DNA from: Gigaspora margarita
Taxonomy: Eukaryota > Glomeromycota > Glomeromycetes > Diversisporales > Gigasporaceae
NCBI GenBank assembly: GCA_009809945.1
Contig: WTPW01000420.1
Span: 62,001 to 126,000 of the forward strand
DNA length: 64,000 nucleotides
Direction: 5' to 3'
Part shown: positions 33,640 through 44,619 of the stretch, piece after piece
Position numbering within the stretch: position 1 is the stretch's first letter
Layout: the number at the start of each line of letters is the position of its first letter
The notes under the pieces: model-generated
Databases searched by the model: none
Seen by the model: only the letters and a program-made list of their open reading frames with translations
What the model was told of the DNA's origin: nothing
Program-made: the position numbers and the translations under genes

Positions 33640-34148
33640 TAAAATTTTAAAAAAGTTTTATATGTATATTTTTTAAGTAAATTTAATTCAAGAAGTTAAA
33701 GAGTATAATCATTACTAAGTATCATAGCTAGAACTTATTATAAATTTTTATAGTAGTGGAATGCCAATTTATTGAGTAAAAAGTATTTTTTTTTTACTAA
33801 GTAAACATCATTTGGATCTTTAATTAAAGTTGTAAAACATGTTATTACAATTCTAATGATAATAAAATCATTAAAATCAGTTGTGTAAATCACAAGATAT
33901 TAAGATGTTTTTCTTTTTTACTGTATGGTTTGCCCTTATCCACAGAAATGTTTGGCATTCCATCACTATATGAAAGTTATAGTAAAATGCCCGCTGTATT
34001 TTATACCCTTTTAGCTGTGGACTGCCCCTTAAATAATTTAATTGCATAAACTTATATATAAAATTAGGCAAGTCAACTTATTTAACAATATTTTAAAGCC
34101 CTGAATAAAGACATGTGTCTTGTTGATAACATTACTGTATACATATAT
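33640..34148. other. No gene seen
   Basis: AT-rich, with a 64-codon minus ORF (33877-34071) of no recognised family. AAAGTTGTAAAACATGTTATTACAATTC near 33825 is similar to the GTAGAGCTCATTTTTCTGATTC block of the 29 kb element. Confidence 0.35.
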
Positions 34149-34149
34149 A

Positions 34150-34984
34150 TATGGCGTGGTCAATTAAAACAAGGCTTATGCCATTTTTGCAAAAATGAGT
34201 TAAAAATACTATCAATTAAAGCAGGCATTAAACTATAAAGTTTAGCATTTAAAGCATCAATTTACATAATAAAATTTTAGTCAATGCTATTTCTCTAAAT
34301 GCCATATGTAAATAGAAGTAGAGTTATTACCCGGGCGGCTGACCCGTACGGGTCACCCGACCCGGCGGGTCACGGGTCGAAAATTGCTCTGACCCGGGTC
34401 AAACGGGTCAGAATTCAAAACAGGCTAAAGTCTACTAAAATGCTTATATTACGAAGTTCACCAAATAAAGCTGTGCAGATGACGGGTCATGGGTCGAAAA
34501 TTGGCCTTTAAAATACAGTAACTCAGTATTTTCCGTAGAAAATGAAAGCAAATCCAAACAAGGTCGAGAAATCTTTGAATGCATAATACAAAAAATTCAA
34601 TTTAAATATTTAGAATACAGGCCGCTCTTTATACAAATAGTTTTAATCAAGGGCCATTTACATCAACTTTCAAGGATTAACTTTACAAAACTTCATGAAT
34701 TTCTGTTTGACCCGTTTGACCCGTTGGACCCGGGTCATAACCCGGGTCAATACCTGACCCGTCCGGGTCGGTATTTTTCGACCCGAGTCAGAACTCTAAA
34801 TGGAAGCAATTCAAAATTAGATTTTAGAAATCATAATCTTTGCTGAAGAGTCATAGAAAAGGACTTGTCTGATTGGCTAATTCATGTAAATCAAACAGGC
34901 TATACTAATAATAGATCATTGTTGTTGTTATTACATTTAAAATGAAAAAACCATAAGTCTTATTTTAATTGACGGTATTCCATA
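34150..34984. mobile_element. TIR element with TGGCGTGGTCAATTAAAA ends
   Basis: The left end TGGCGTGGTCAATTAAAACA then AGGCTTATG pairs with the right end (reverse complement TGGAATACCGTCAATTAAAA then TAAGACTTATG). Flanks are TA-rich, compatible with a TA TSD. It carries the GC-rich hAT-like insertion at 34319-34798. Confidence 0.5.
34319..34798. mobile_element. hAT-like MITE with GACCCGGGTC array
   Basis: The ends TAGAGTTATTACCCGGG and TAGAGTTCTGACTCGGG (reverse complement) are flanked by AATAGAAG and AATGGAAG, an 8-bp TSD with one mismatch. Both subterminal regions consist of GACCCGGGTCA, GACCCGTTTGACCC and CGGGTCGAAAATT units in both orientations, about ten in all. This 480 bp insertion is the most GC-rich stretch seen in the window. 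The 70-codon ORF at 34299-34511 translates the repeat. Confidence 0.85.
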
Positions 34985-35383
34985 TGTACACAACAGAAAA
35001 AAAAAATGTAAAGAAATGATCATAAAAATTTCAAAATGCACATACACCATCGAAAAAACAAATAACTCTTAACACTATAATCCTTCCTCTATATAAGTAT
35101 TTCTTATCCTTCTAACGAATAGTAAATATTAACCCACAGATTGACTTCGATTAATTATTAACTTGACTAACTAAACCAAATTCTATAAATTCTATAAGAT
35201 AGAGTACCATCGTCAAATAGGCTTCCTTTACCCTTTTCTTATTTAATTTAGTTTAACATAATTCGCCCGTATTTGTCAGTCCAGCCATGATTAAAAAAAA
35301 GAGTAATTATTGCTAACACAACACATTAATATCCCATAATTACAAAAACAATCAAACCAGAACAAAATAGCAACAAATTAAGC
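34985..35383. other. No gene seen
   Basis: AT-rich. CAGCAACAAATTAAGCC near 35370 leads into the next insertion. No frames or repeats of note. Confidence 0.4.
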
Positions 35384-35391
35384 CAATTTTG

Positions 35392-35656
35392 GGGGTCGTC
35401 TAAAGCGGAGACAAATCATGTGATCAACCGCCAATCAAATTATAGAATTTTGATGATCTTCGGCGAAGCAAAAATGAAAACCTTGAAAAATACAGTCTAA
35501 ACCTACCTCGATGTGTTAATCAAAAATGTCGGGAAGGCAATTTTGCTTATATATATTTACCTAAAACCTAATATAACCCTAATATAGGACGACCCTAACC
35601 CTAAAGTTAATTGAAAAAATATTATTAAATGAGTTGTCTCCGCTTTAGACGTCCCC
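35392..35656. mobile_element. TIR MITE with GGGGTCGTCTAAAGCGGAGA ends and 8-bp TSD
   Basis: The left TIR GGGGTCGTCTAAAGCGGAGA and the right TIR GGGGACGTCTAAAGCGGAGA (reverse complement) continue into CAA. CAATTTTG flanks both sides (35384-35391 and 35657-35664), an exact 8-bp TSD; the run of C allows 9. The TIR does not start TAG/CAG, so MULE-like or Merlin-like origin is as possible as hAT. The core holds ACCCTAACCCTAAAG. Confidence 0.8.
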
Positions 35657-35734
35657 CAATTTTGGTAGTACTATTATGATTATTACACGTTGTTGTATCT
35701 TATACTAAAAAGGGATAAAGTAGTGGCAGGGTGA

Positions 35735-35845
35735 TGTAGTTAATAGCATAATGCTATTTTTTAGCAGCACGCTATTTTTCAGCGTAATGCTAAATTTTTG
35801 GCACCACGCTAAGATTTCAGCATAATGCAAAATATGCTTATCTGA
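35735..35845. repeat. AGCATAATGCTA palindromic cluster
   Basis: AATAGCATAATGCTATTTTT, CAGCACGCTATTTTTCAGCG, GCACCACGCTAAG and CAGCATAATGC form a series of short palindromes. Similar TAGCAT motifs occur at 13430-13555. It is perhaps the end of an element whose other end I could not place. Confidence 0.45.
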
Positions 35846-35976
35846 ATTGTATTATCTTCGAATTCGATTTTAAATTTAATAAGCACTTCGAGACTCAATT
35901 CAACTGATCGAATTGATTTTAAATTCGAAATAAGTTAAAGTAAATCTCTGCGTAATTTCTGAATCTTCTCAGCATC

Positions 35977-36244
35977 GGCACCAAAATTTTTTCGATCACG
36001 TGATACGAGCAAAAATTTTAAGTCCGTTGATGTTAGGGTTAGGGTCTATGTTAGGTTAAAGTTTAAAGATATTAATTGTAAAATCGTTCAAGGAAAACTT
36101 TTTGTTAGTGCGCAGAAATATGTTTCCTATTCAGATTTTGCGTTATAAGCGATTTTTGACGTTTGTTTTGGATCTTCCTGGTCGTGTTACGTTAAGGTAC
36201 GATTTGCTATTGGATAATTCCACGTGATCAAAATTTTGGTAGTG
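35977..36244. mobile_element. TIR MITE with ACCAAAATTTTGATCACGTG ends
   Basis: The left GGCACCAAAATTTTTTCGAT then CACGTGAT pairs with the right (reverse complement CACTACCAAAATTTTGATCA then CGTGG). The core carries TTAGGGTTAGGGTCTATGTT. Of the same general type as 35392-35656 (about 265 bp, telomere-like core) but with different TIRs. Confidence 0.6.
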
Positions 36245-36950
36245 TTTTTTGGTGGCAATCCTGGGGTAGTTAATGCCTTCTTTCGAAATAGAAAAGGACA
36301 TTTTCGTCAATATCATATCCTGTGGAACCCGGTTTCATTAGCATCACCAGTGTCAAACGGAACTTTCTATTCAACTTGGATCTGCATAGGAACTTAAAAT
36401 TATCTATGATATCATCAATCATCACCCACTTTCAACAACATTACTTATAAGCATCGCATCAACTTACAATCATTACTCTATAAGTCGAAGTTATATAAGA
36501 ACTCTCTTATTAAAATACTTTTCACATAATCTCTACATAATCAACTGGAGCCAAATTGGCACTATTGTCTATCTTGCTTTATCCGCTCTCCTATTCAATA
36601 GACAAAGATAAAACCAAATGCTTTGAAATTTGCTAACCCAAAACTACACAAAAATATCCATCATGAGGATAGCTGCGCGACATGTGATGCCGCGCAAGGA
36701 CCAGTACGATCACGCGTGACATTGGTGTGCGCGTTAATCAAAACTATATGTGAACATATAATAAAATTTATTAATTAATAAAATTTTTTTTTTTAGATTG
36801 CGATCTATAGGTAATAATCTTATAATAATTAATACAAAATTTTAAATAGATGCACGGTGAGAAGGGGAAAATATTACCCTACTTCTAACTATAAACACTT
36901 TACACTACTAACATTAACTAAATCAACTCTACTGACGCTCTAGACTCCTA
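36245..36950. other. No gene seen
   Basis: Mixed composition, less AT-biased than neighbours. ATGTGATGCCGCGCAAGGAC and TACGATCACGCGTGACATTG around 36675 form a small GC-rich patch with TGTGCGCG. ATCAACTGGAGCCAAATTGG near 36540 looks like sequence following an LTR end, but no second LTR copy was found. Confidence 0.35.
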
Positions 36951-36954
36951 AACC

Positions 36955-37640
36955 TTGAATCGGCAGGAGAAAGAGGCATGGAAGATTTGATCTGGGTCTC
37001 AAGGTTCGGAGAGTCTTGGTACGGCATGGATAAACTTGGTTCGAATAACTAGGGTCGAATTGGGTTCACGATTATGTCACGAGACTTTAATATGGGGTCA
37101 CGAGTTTATACTTTAATACGAATTTACGTATCGGGAAAGTATCAGTTTATAATATTAACAGTTTATTTATTATCTATCGGGGGGAATTACAAACAATAAC
37201 ACTTCTACTCTAATTTTGAAGGTTATGAACTCTACTTGAGTTCTTCCTTTCTGGAGCTACAAAAGCTGTCTTGCTCTAAAGACAAGAGACATCGTATTTA
37301 TACTTTACATTACTGTGCTAATTCTACTTTCATACAGGTTTCCGCCACTGAACTTATGGCATAAGTGTAAGAAAGCGAATAAATGCAACTTCGCGAATAA
37401 ATGCAACAAAGTGAATAAGGGGAAAGTGAATTTTGTGAATAAGTTCACGGGCGTTTTACAGATAAAGAAATGATTTACTACTTCTATCTTTGGGCCTTAT
37501 CTTTCATATGTACTAACTAGTTGAGTATATTGGTGGCTATGTATATAGGGCGAAGTAAAGAAGAAAAGAGAAGGAAAAAGAAGGAAAAAGAAGAAAATAG
37601 AATAAAGAAAAAATAAACTAGCTCTATCACGGGCACAGGG
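36955..37640 (-). mobile_element. Possible LTR retrotransposon end
   Basis: On the minus strand the order fits an LTR and leader. TAAAGTATAAATACGATGTC holds a TATA-like GTATAAATA. About 40 bases later comes GCAAGACAGCTTTTGTAGCTC, then AGATAATAAATAAACTG with a polyadenylation-like AATAAA, then non-coding leader. A short frame begins ATG near 36980 (MPLSPADSRFRSLERQ, then a stop). Degenerate tandem GCGAATAAATGCAAC units lie upstream at 37375-37440. No PBS, second LTR or pol domain is identified, so this is tentative. It could instead be a unique gene-flanking sequence. Confidence 0.35.
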
Positions 37641-39230
37641 AGCCCTTCACAACGGCCTTAATGGTTCGATAGTTTTATATAAATTTTCGCAAAGGCTAGT
37701 ATTAAATCTCTACGAGCAAAGCTATAGAATCATTTCATTTATTTAAACATGAAAAAACTGTAGTATGCTATGTTTTTTCTTAAAGTGGCAAAAAAGAAAG
37801 GACTTAATTTAATTTCGTTTTTTTTTTTAAAAAAAAGACTCAATAGTTATGTTTGTAGGGACCTAATACTTGTCTTGCGAAGTTTATCCAAAATTATCGA
37901 ACCGTTAGGGCTGTACATCTGTTTAAAAGTTGTATTAATTATTGCAAAATTATTACCTATCATCGCAATCTGAAAAAAGTTCTTTAATAAATTTATTATA
38001 TGACCACATATAGTTTTGATTTACATGTATACCGCGCACCTCAATGTTACATGTTAAAAAATAATGACACATTACGACATTAGTCAAGAAATTACAGATT
38101 TAACAATAATTTGAATGCTCGAAAATGTTGCAAAGTCACAAATTTCAAAAAAATACTGTATCGCAATAATTACCTGTTAAAGATTTCAGATGATAAAGAA
38201 TGTCGCATAATGATAGACATTTGAAAACGTCCTTGCTTTAAATGACAAGTGACAATGAAATCATCATATTGAAATTGAAAATCACAATTCTTTCCAAAAA
38301 AGAACAAACGGAAGACATTACTCCTACTAAAATAGGATTTTTTTTAAAAAAAAAAGTTGAAGGAAACCTTACCAAATTCTAAGTTACACGCGAAATGTGA
38401 TCGTATGGTAATGCCAAGAAATCAAAAAATTTACGTTATTTCGCAATTTAGGTTGATTTTGAATTGATTACATCATTCTTAAATTTTCACTGATTTAGGA
38501 ATAACATAGGTCAATTCTTAATTCAATTAAATTATTAAATTTTATTATACAACAAAGATTAATAAAAAATTAGAACTTTTTAAATTTTATTATACTAGAA
38601 ATATATTGCGTATTACATGTCATATTAATTATATTAATTCATATAAAAATAATAAGCTTTCGAATGTTTAATTTTAAACAAATCTTTGTTGTTGTTTTTT
38701 CGTTATTTATTTCTTAATATAGGATGATACAACTTTCTGGCTTGTAAAATATTTGATAAAATATTAAAACGTTTATTCGTTGATGGAAAAATAAAATTCT
38801 TTAATGGATTGAAATAAATATAATATGTTTAACTGCACTTAAAATTCCAAGCGAATCATAATTTTAAATTCCTTATATTGGTATAATTAAAAAAAAACTT
38901 CAACAACTAAGCAAATTGAAATAATAGGGTCGCATTTTTATAAGATAATTTGTGCTGTGCACAAAGTAACGAAGCATGCTAGTCAGACAAAAATTGTCAA
39001 GACAAAAATCTGGTGAAAGATTTTTTTTACCATGCTTATACTTTTTTTTTTTTTTGTTTTTTAATGATAATAAAATTTTAACATGCAATTAAAAAGGACT
39101 GTATATGGTATTGTTTTATCTTGCAAACAGTAGTTGATGACGCCATTCATGAATACATTCATGAATAGAATGTTTTAAAAGCACATTAGCCCTGGAGATT
39201 ATTGAAATCGTCAATTCGGATGTTAATTCA
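37640..39230. other. No gene supported
   Basis: Looks single-copy within the window. Two short ORFs (37770-37973 plus, 38900-39088 minus) have no recognisable motifs. A small palindrome TTTTTTTTAAAAAAAAAAG lies at about 38340. It may be old intergenic DNA. Confidence 0.4.
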
Positions 39231-39242
39231 AGTGATACCTGA

Positions 39243-39355
39243 TAGGATTGCCTGCCGTAATTAATTACAACCTTTACGACATATAGGTTGCAATATTACG
39301 ACATATAGGTTGTAATATTACAACTTGTTAAAAACAATTACGGCAGGCAAATCTA
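39243..39355. mobile_element. Very small hAT-like MITE, perfect 8-bp TSD
   Basis: The ends TAGGATTGCCTGCCGTAATT and TAGATTTGCCTGCCGTAATT (reverse complement) are flanked by ATACCTGA at 39235-39242 and 39356-39363. At 113 bp it is nearly all TIR plus two tandem copies of ACGACATATAGGTTG. High TIR identity suggests recent activity. Confidence 0.85.
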
Positions 39356-39847
39356 ATACCTGACATTACACTTTGCAAGAAAAGAGGAGTGGCAGGTTCG
39401 AAAGAAGTAATTTATAATGTACAAGACGATGTGAGTGCGTTCTACTGATATTGTTAAAAATTTTTAATCTTGCGAATTTTTTACTGTTATGCTTTTTTTT
39501 TATTGTTTAACCAAATTTTTTTTATTTAAATTTATAAAACAGTTTTTTTAATTAATATAAGTGCAATTCCACAAATTTATTTAATTTCTTTATATTTTAT
39601 AAAATTTTATGTAAATTTTATTACTTTTTATTTATGCAAATGAGCGTTCACGTTATAAGCAATATTATTAATGACCGTATAATTTTTATCACTTGGACAT
39701 ATAATTTTATCTCTTTAATTTTTCACCAATTGAGAAATACAGCAATGTACGTCGTTTCAAAATTTAAGAATGACTTAGGTGAAATCGACCTAAAATTTAA
39801 AATGACGCAGAATACATGTAAATAACCAGGCCTACCGAATAAATGAT

Positions 39848-40090
39848 TGTAGGGGCAATTAATTGCAATTTTTCAAGATCAATTAATTGATTAATGGCGC
39901 AGCCACAATTGGTCAATTAATTGCAATTTTACGTAATTAGATTATTATCGTATATTTACTATTAGATTGATTTTTAATTGCAGTTTAAAAAATAAAGTTA
40001 CATCAGTGAAAGGAAATTGTAAAATTGCAATTATTTATCATTAATTGGGTTTAATTAATTTTACAATAATTTTAATTGTGCTCGAAATAT
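39848..40090. repeat. AATTGCAATTAATTG palindrome cluster
   Basis: GGGGCAATTAATTGCAATTT, GGTCAATTAATTGCAATTTT, TAAAATTGCAATTATTTATC and TTAATTGGGTTTAATTAATT recur in both orientations over 240 bp. The layout resembles the other hAT-like MITEs, with TAGGGGCAATT as a possible left end. No TSD could be found. Confidence 0.45.
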
Positions 40091-40317
40091 CTTCGTATTT
40101 GGCGATTAAAATCTTCTTTATCATTAAGAAGTTCAAGATAATCCATCGAAAGTTTTTTTTTAATGTCTTGCTGCCATTTTTTTTTTTTTTTTTTTTTTTT
40201 TTGGTTAAGGATTTTGTAATACGTAAATCAAATCCTAAATATTATATCAATATACAGTAAACAGTTGCACTGAGAAAAAATTTAGAGTTTTGTCTCATCT
40301 ATGCCTGACTAATTTAT

Positions 40318-40473
40318 AGTTATTGGATATGTGATTTTTAATATCGTGAATATTTTCAGGTCACATGTTGGATGTAAAGCTTGATTGGTCGAGAACTGAC
40401 TAATCAAATTTTATATCTAATATTTGACTAGAAAAATATTTACAATATTGTAAACAAACCTATCCAATAACGG
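40318..40473. mobile_element. Short palindromic element with TTATTGGATA ends
   Basis: TTATTGGATATGTG pairs with the right-hand CCTATCCAATAA. TATCGTGAATATTTTC pairs with GAAAAATATTTACAATATTG, and TTGATTGGTC with GACTAATCAA. About 156 bp, no coding capacity. Confidence 0.5.
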
Positions 40474-40479
40474 TATTAT

Positions 40480-40903
40480 TGTAAGGTTGTCCGACGGTTG
40501 AAAGTCCAACTTAATTTCATGTGGAAAAAATTAGTACCCTAGCCATGGCAACAAAAAAAGTTGCTGTCATGTGATTTTCAGAAACTAGCCAATTAGATAG
40601 CAAGATCTGCGTTCTTTTTGGGGGGGGGTTTTTTTGAAAAATCGTCAATAACTCAAAATTTTCACTCATGAGACCACCTTCTGCGTACTAACAAAAAATT
40701 CCTTGCTAAATTTTGGTACATAACATACCATATTCACAACCTAACCCTAACTCTAACGAGATTTATTACTTCAAATCATACACTTATTCGATTGTTTTGA
40801 TTTTCGCTGATTGGCTCAAACATTTTAGACATATAAACTTCACTACTTCCAACGGAATTTTTATATAAAATCATTAATCTTAATACAATTTTTTAACTCT
40901 CCC
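40480..40903. other. No gene seen; CCCTAA-like patch upstream of 5S
   Basis: A G homopolymer at 40620-40628 is followed by unstructured sequence. CCTAACCCTAACTCTAAC lies at 40741-40758. No TIR partner could be assigned. The last 40 bases before the 5S gene are AT-rich. Confidence 0.4.
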
Positions 40904-41022
40904 AGTTACGTCCATACACAGTGAAAAGCTCCGGAACCCGTCCGATCTCCGAAGATAAGCCACTGATGGCCTAGTCAGTACTATGGTTGGGGACAACATG
41001 GGAATACTGGGTGCTGTAACTT
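40904..41022 (+). rRNA. 5S ribosomal RNA gene
   Basis: About 119 bp matching the eukaryotic 5S layout. The 5' strand GTTAC pairs with the 3' GTAAC (helix I). CAGTG pairs with CACTG (helices II/III region). The highly conserved CCCGTCCGATCTCCGAAG and GATAAGCC (A-block region) are followed by GGCC, AGTACTATGGTTGGGGAC (C-box region) and GGGAATACTGGGTGCTGTAAC. A T run follows at once, as expected for RNA polymerase III termination. 5S RNA is a large-subunit component transcribed by Pol III with TFIIIA. It stands alone rather than in an array or rDNA unit. Some positions (for example GGGGACAACATGGG) depart from what I expect, so it may be divergent or a recent pseudogene. Confidence 0.85.
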
Positions 41023-41025
41023 TTT
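41021..41025 (+). terminator. Pol III T-run terminator of 5S gene
   Basis: TTTTT immediately after the helix I 3' strand, the usual minimal Pol III termination signal. Confidence 0.7.
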
Positions 41026-41559
41026 GTCATTTAACTATCTTGGTTATTTTACATAAATAATCAAACGAATTATTTTAAATTTAACTGCAACGTTAAGCAA
41101 GAATATTCCTTTTTTCTGTAAATTTTGATTAGTAGATTCATAATGTGTATAAGTGTTATTGTTTCATTAGCTAAGAGTAGAGGTCGTACTCGTTTATCCG
41201 GCAACCTGGAAACCATTAGTTTGATTCTATTCCGGAATAAATTGTGCTTATCCGATTAAACCGGTCAATTTTATAAATAGTTTGGGTGAGTAACACAGTA
41301 AAAAAAAAAATTATATAACTAGATTTGCATATATGTTTATGTGTATATAAATGTTTTTTAACATTTTATTATGTATATAGATATTTATGTATTGGAGTTT
41401 TATAAAGTAAAGAGTATTTGTAGTTGTAATTTTTTTATAGATCGCTATATCTTTGAGGGTTTGTACATCAACTTAGTTTTGATGTTTTTCTTGAAGTAGT
41501 AAATATGGCTTGTCCGCTTTTTAATTTTTTAACAAGGGTTGACCACTTTCTAGGTTTTC

Positions 41560-42075
41560 TGGATTGATTATAACCCTATGTGTGGACGATAGTCACGCTA
41601 GGATTATTATCATGAGGATCACCCACCTGATCTGTGTAACCTATGATATTTAAGGATTAGATAGATTATTGTAATCGGTAGTGCATTTTTCTTCGCTGCC
41701 CGACTTTGATCTGGCTCTTTTGTGTTGGCACCTCCCCTTTTCATGTACGTTATTTCTGTAAGGCTGTAAGAAAAGCAAAGACAATACAACAAACTTTTAC
41801 AACCAGCTATGGATACAGAACAGACATACAAATCAAAAAAAAAATTGAAAATGGAAATGTAAAGGCTTGAGACATGCTTGTTGATCTTGAGTGGGTATGT
41901 GCAGCAACTTGCTCCATGACCCTTATGTGATATTTGCTACTTTATTTTACATTGAATTTAATATAGTTTTCATAAAGGCTCAAGACATGCTTGCTAACCT
42001 GGAGTGGGTTTTCTTAGTAACTTGCCTTACGTGATATTTGTTACTGTATTTTGCATCAAAATTGATGTAGTTTTC
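41560..42075. repeat. Dispersed repeat with tandem GACATGCTTG units, copy 1
   Basis: The block TAGTCACGCTAGGATTATTA, CACCCACCTGATCTGTGTAA, GGATTAGATAGATTATTGTA and GGTAGTGCATTTTTCTTC recurs at about 47900-48060 in the same order; a fragment is at 49560-49590. It is followed by two tandem units of about 115 bp with AAAGGCTTGAGACATGCTTG, AACTTGCTCCATGACCCTTA and TGTGATATTTG. It behaves like a retroposed repeat, but no A/B boxes are evident. Confidence 0.55.
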
Positions 42076-42089
42076 AAAAAAAAAAAAAA

Positions 42090-42850
42090 AAGTGAAGAAG
42101 AGAGAAAAATAGCAATTTTATGTCATTTTCATATTATTTTCATGTCATTTTTGTGCTTATCGAATGAGCAAGAATAATAATGCATTTACTAATGCATTTA
42201 TGTTAGAACTCACGGTGACACTTATTATATAGTGAATGATATAGAAGATCGCTTACAAATTTGAACAAATTATTAGAAATTGAACTAAATAATATAGAAG
42301 TATTAAGAATTCGTGGTGGTACTAATCATATGACAAAGCATCACCTACAGATTTAAATGAATTATTAAAAATCAAAACAGATAAGGCATCTGCTTTAAGA
42401 AGAAATTGAACAAGATAGGGCATTTGTATCAAAATTTAAGTCTTTAGAAACTACTGTCCAACATTGTCTTCCTTACATTCTATACTTGATGGCATTTCAA
42501 TATGCTGATAACAGAAGATTCTCAAGTTTTATAAAAATTTTTGTGACCTTTTTGGCAAACTCAGGATTAATAGGTCATTTATTTTCTGTTCAACATTATG
42601 TCCACCTCTATCGCAAGAACAGGCTAGATTTCTTTTTTATATCAAGTCAAAAAAAAAAATTTTTAACTATATAATGAGAAAAATATACATTAGCCCTATA
42701 GTCGGTTTCAAAAAAAAAAAAGAACACATGTGACTACCAATTACAGTAGTAAATCAATCACTTCACAAGTGAAAGACAACATGATAGGTGATTGGAATCA
42801 TTCACAAACAACTAACATAAGGGGTTGAATGAGCCTTTGTAAATATATAT
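42090..42850. other. No intact gene; protein-like scraps
   Basis: Low-level direct repetition (GAAGATCGCTTACAAATTTG and GACAAAGCATCACCTACAGAT; GAACAAATTATTAGAAATTG and GAATTATTAAAAATCAAAAC) suggests a decayed tandem duplication of about 90 bp. Not assignable to a family. Confidence 0.35.
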
Positions 42851-42869
42851 ACAATATATATATATATAT

Positions 42870-43020
42870 ATGTTCAGCTATTGTTACAAATATGGAATTG
42901 GAGATAAAAAGAACAAAAATAAGGCATTTATTATTATCTAAATCAGTAGATATAAACAATTCTAGCAGAATATACCAAGTTGACACTATGAATTATATTA
43001 GAGTATTGAAGAAATGCTAG
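42870..43020 (+). pseudogene. Sel1-repeat gene fragment
   Basis: From 42875 the plus frames give a CYKYGIGDKKNKNKAF-like block (with shifts), equivalent to the Sel1 signature CYxYGIGVEKDxxKAFxYY. KSVDINNSS occupies the position of KSAExGxxxG. Only one to one and a half repeats remain, with stops. Related relics lie at 26435-26765, 50655-50895 and 55.4-56.2 kb. Confidence 0.45.
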
Positions 43021-44467
43021 CATTCTGGTAATAGTCCCAGACCAGAAAAAGAAAATGATTTGCTAATGCATTCAAAAGCACCACACTGATTTCGGACTAG
43101 AAAAGGGAAAAATTTATGCAAATGCACTAACTATACTAATTTTATTGAACTTTTCTAGTGTACTATGCAACAACATTTACAGTTCCAGATTTACTACCAA
43201 TAGCCTTGGACCAAATAAGAGAAGTATATAAGAGGAATAAGGAAATCATTAGCAGATGCAGCTGCAATAAATAGCTTAAAAAAATAAAGAAAGAGGCATC
43301 TTAGGATCAGTGTTGGAAATCTTATGTTCTCATGTTCTCATGAGAACATCACTTTTAATCTGAGAACATTTACAAAATTTAAGATGTTCTCTATTATATT
43401 TTTTTTGAGAACATTAAGTTTAAAAAATATGTTTTCTATGTAAATATATAAAGTAATAAAAAAATTTTTTTTAATATTGCAATTTAAAATAATTAAGCTC
43501 ATAAATATTTAATTGTTAATTAGTTGAAATGGAGAACAATTTAGTTGTTTTTGAATCATTGAAAAATTTTGGATAATATAATTTATTGGTTATTCATTCT
43601 CAGTTTGGTACAATATAAACCTTATTATGTAAACTTTAATATATTTATAATTATATAAATGTCAATTAAATCAATATTTAATAAAAATTTTCAGAGAGTT
43701 AAACTCACTTTGATAATAAATTTTACAAGAAAATTACTTAACAAATCTTTAGTTACTATAATTTTAAACTATAGTACTATATCTTAAAATTTTACTAGGT
43801 ATAACCCGTCGCTTCACTGATGGCCTATATTTAAAACTAATTAATAAAATAAAAAAAAAACTATTTATTAAATAATTTATTTATTGTTTTTATATTAAAA
43901 ATTAGATTGGTATATTTATTTATACAAAGTATTCTAAATATGACAATATATAAAATGTATAACTATTAGTGTTTTTAAATATAAAATAGAAAATTGTATT
44001 AAATTTTATTAGTAAATGCCAAAATAACTTCGCTTAAAAGTTTTAATTTTTATAAAATAAATAAAATAAACAATATATCTTGTTATACAATTTATTTAGG
44101 TAATTACTATTTTCACTATAGTATTTTGCTATTTCCACTATAATTACATAAGATTTTCTATTTTAGTATTCTCTCTAACTTAATTGTAATCCTAACCAAG
44201 TAAACTTTCTTTGGTGCCTAATTGAAAGTTATAGTAAAGATAGTAGTTGAATTCAAATATATATTTATATAGTTATTTATATTCAGATGAATCTGGATTT
44301 TAAATAAATCTGGATTCAATTTTTTGAATTTTTGTATCCAGATGTAATATAAATCTGGATATAATATATAAATCTGAATAGAAAATAAATCTGGATAAAA
44401 AATAAATCCAGATAAAAAATAAATCTGAATAAAAAATAAATCCAAATAGAAAATAAGTATACATTAT

Positions 44468-44602
44468 TGGGCAAAAATTTTTGAATAATGGTAAATTTGT
44501 TCAACCGAGCAAATAATCACGTGCCGCAAAGCAGCACGTGTCAGCCAATCATTTGCCTGGTTGAGCCAATTTACTGTTATCAAAAATTTGCCAATAATGG
44601 TG
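44468..44602. repeat. Palindrome with CACGTG and CCAAT boxes
   Basis: GCAAAAATTTTTGAATAATG pairs with CTGTTATCAAAAATTTGC. The loop side holds ATCACGTGCC, AGCAGCACGTGTCAGCCAATCA. The CACGTGTCAGCCAATCA segment recurs at 45060-45076 in the third palindrome. Confidence 0.6.
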
Positions 44603-44619
44603 TTATCTGACAATTTATG

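Noticed and set aside
36540..36620. Primer-binding site of an LTR retrotransposon
   Set aside because: AACTGGAGCCAAATTGG is suggestive, but no flanking LTR pair or pol frame could be found.
44218..44504. Phe/Tyr/Ile-rich ORFs that look like transmembrane proteins
   Set aside because: They translate the AAATCTGGATA array of a hAT-like element.
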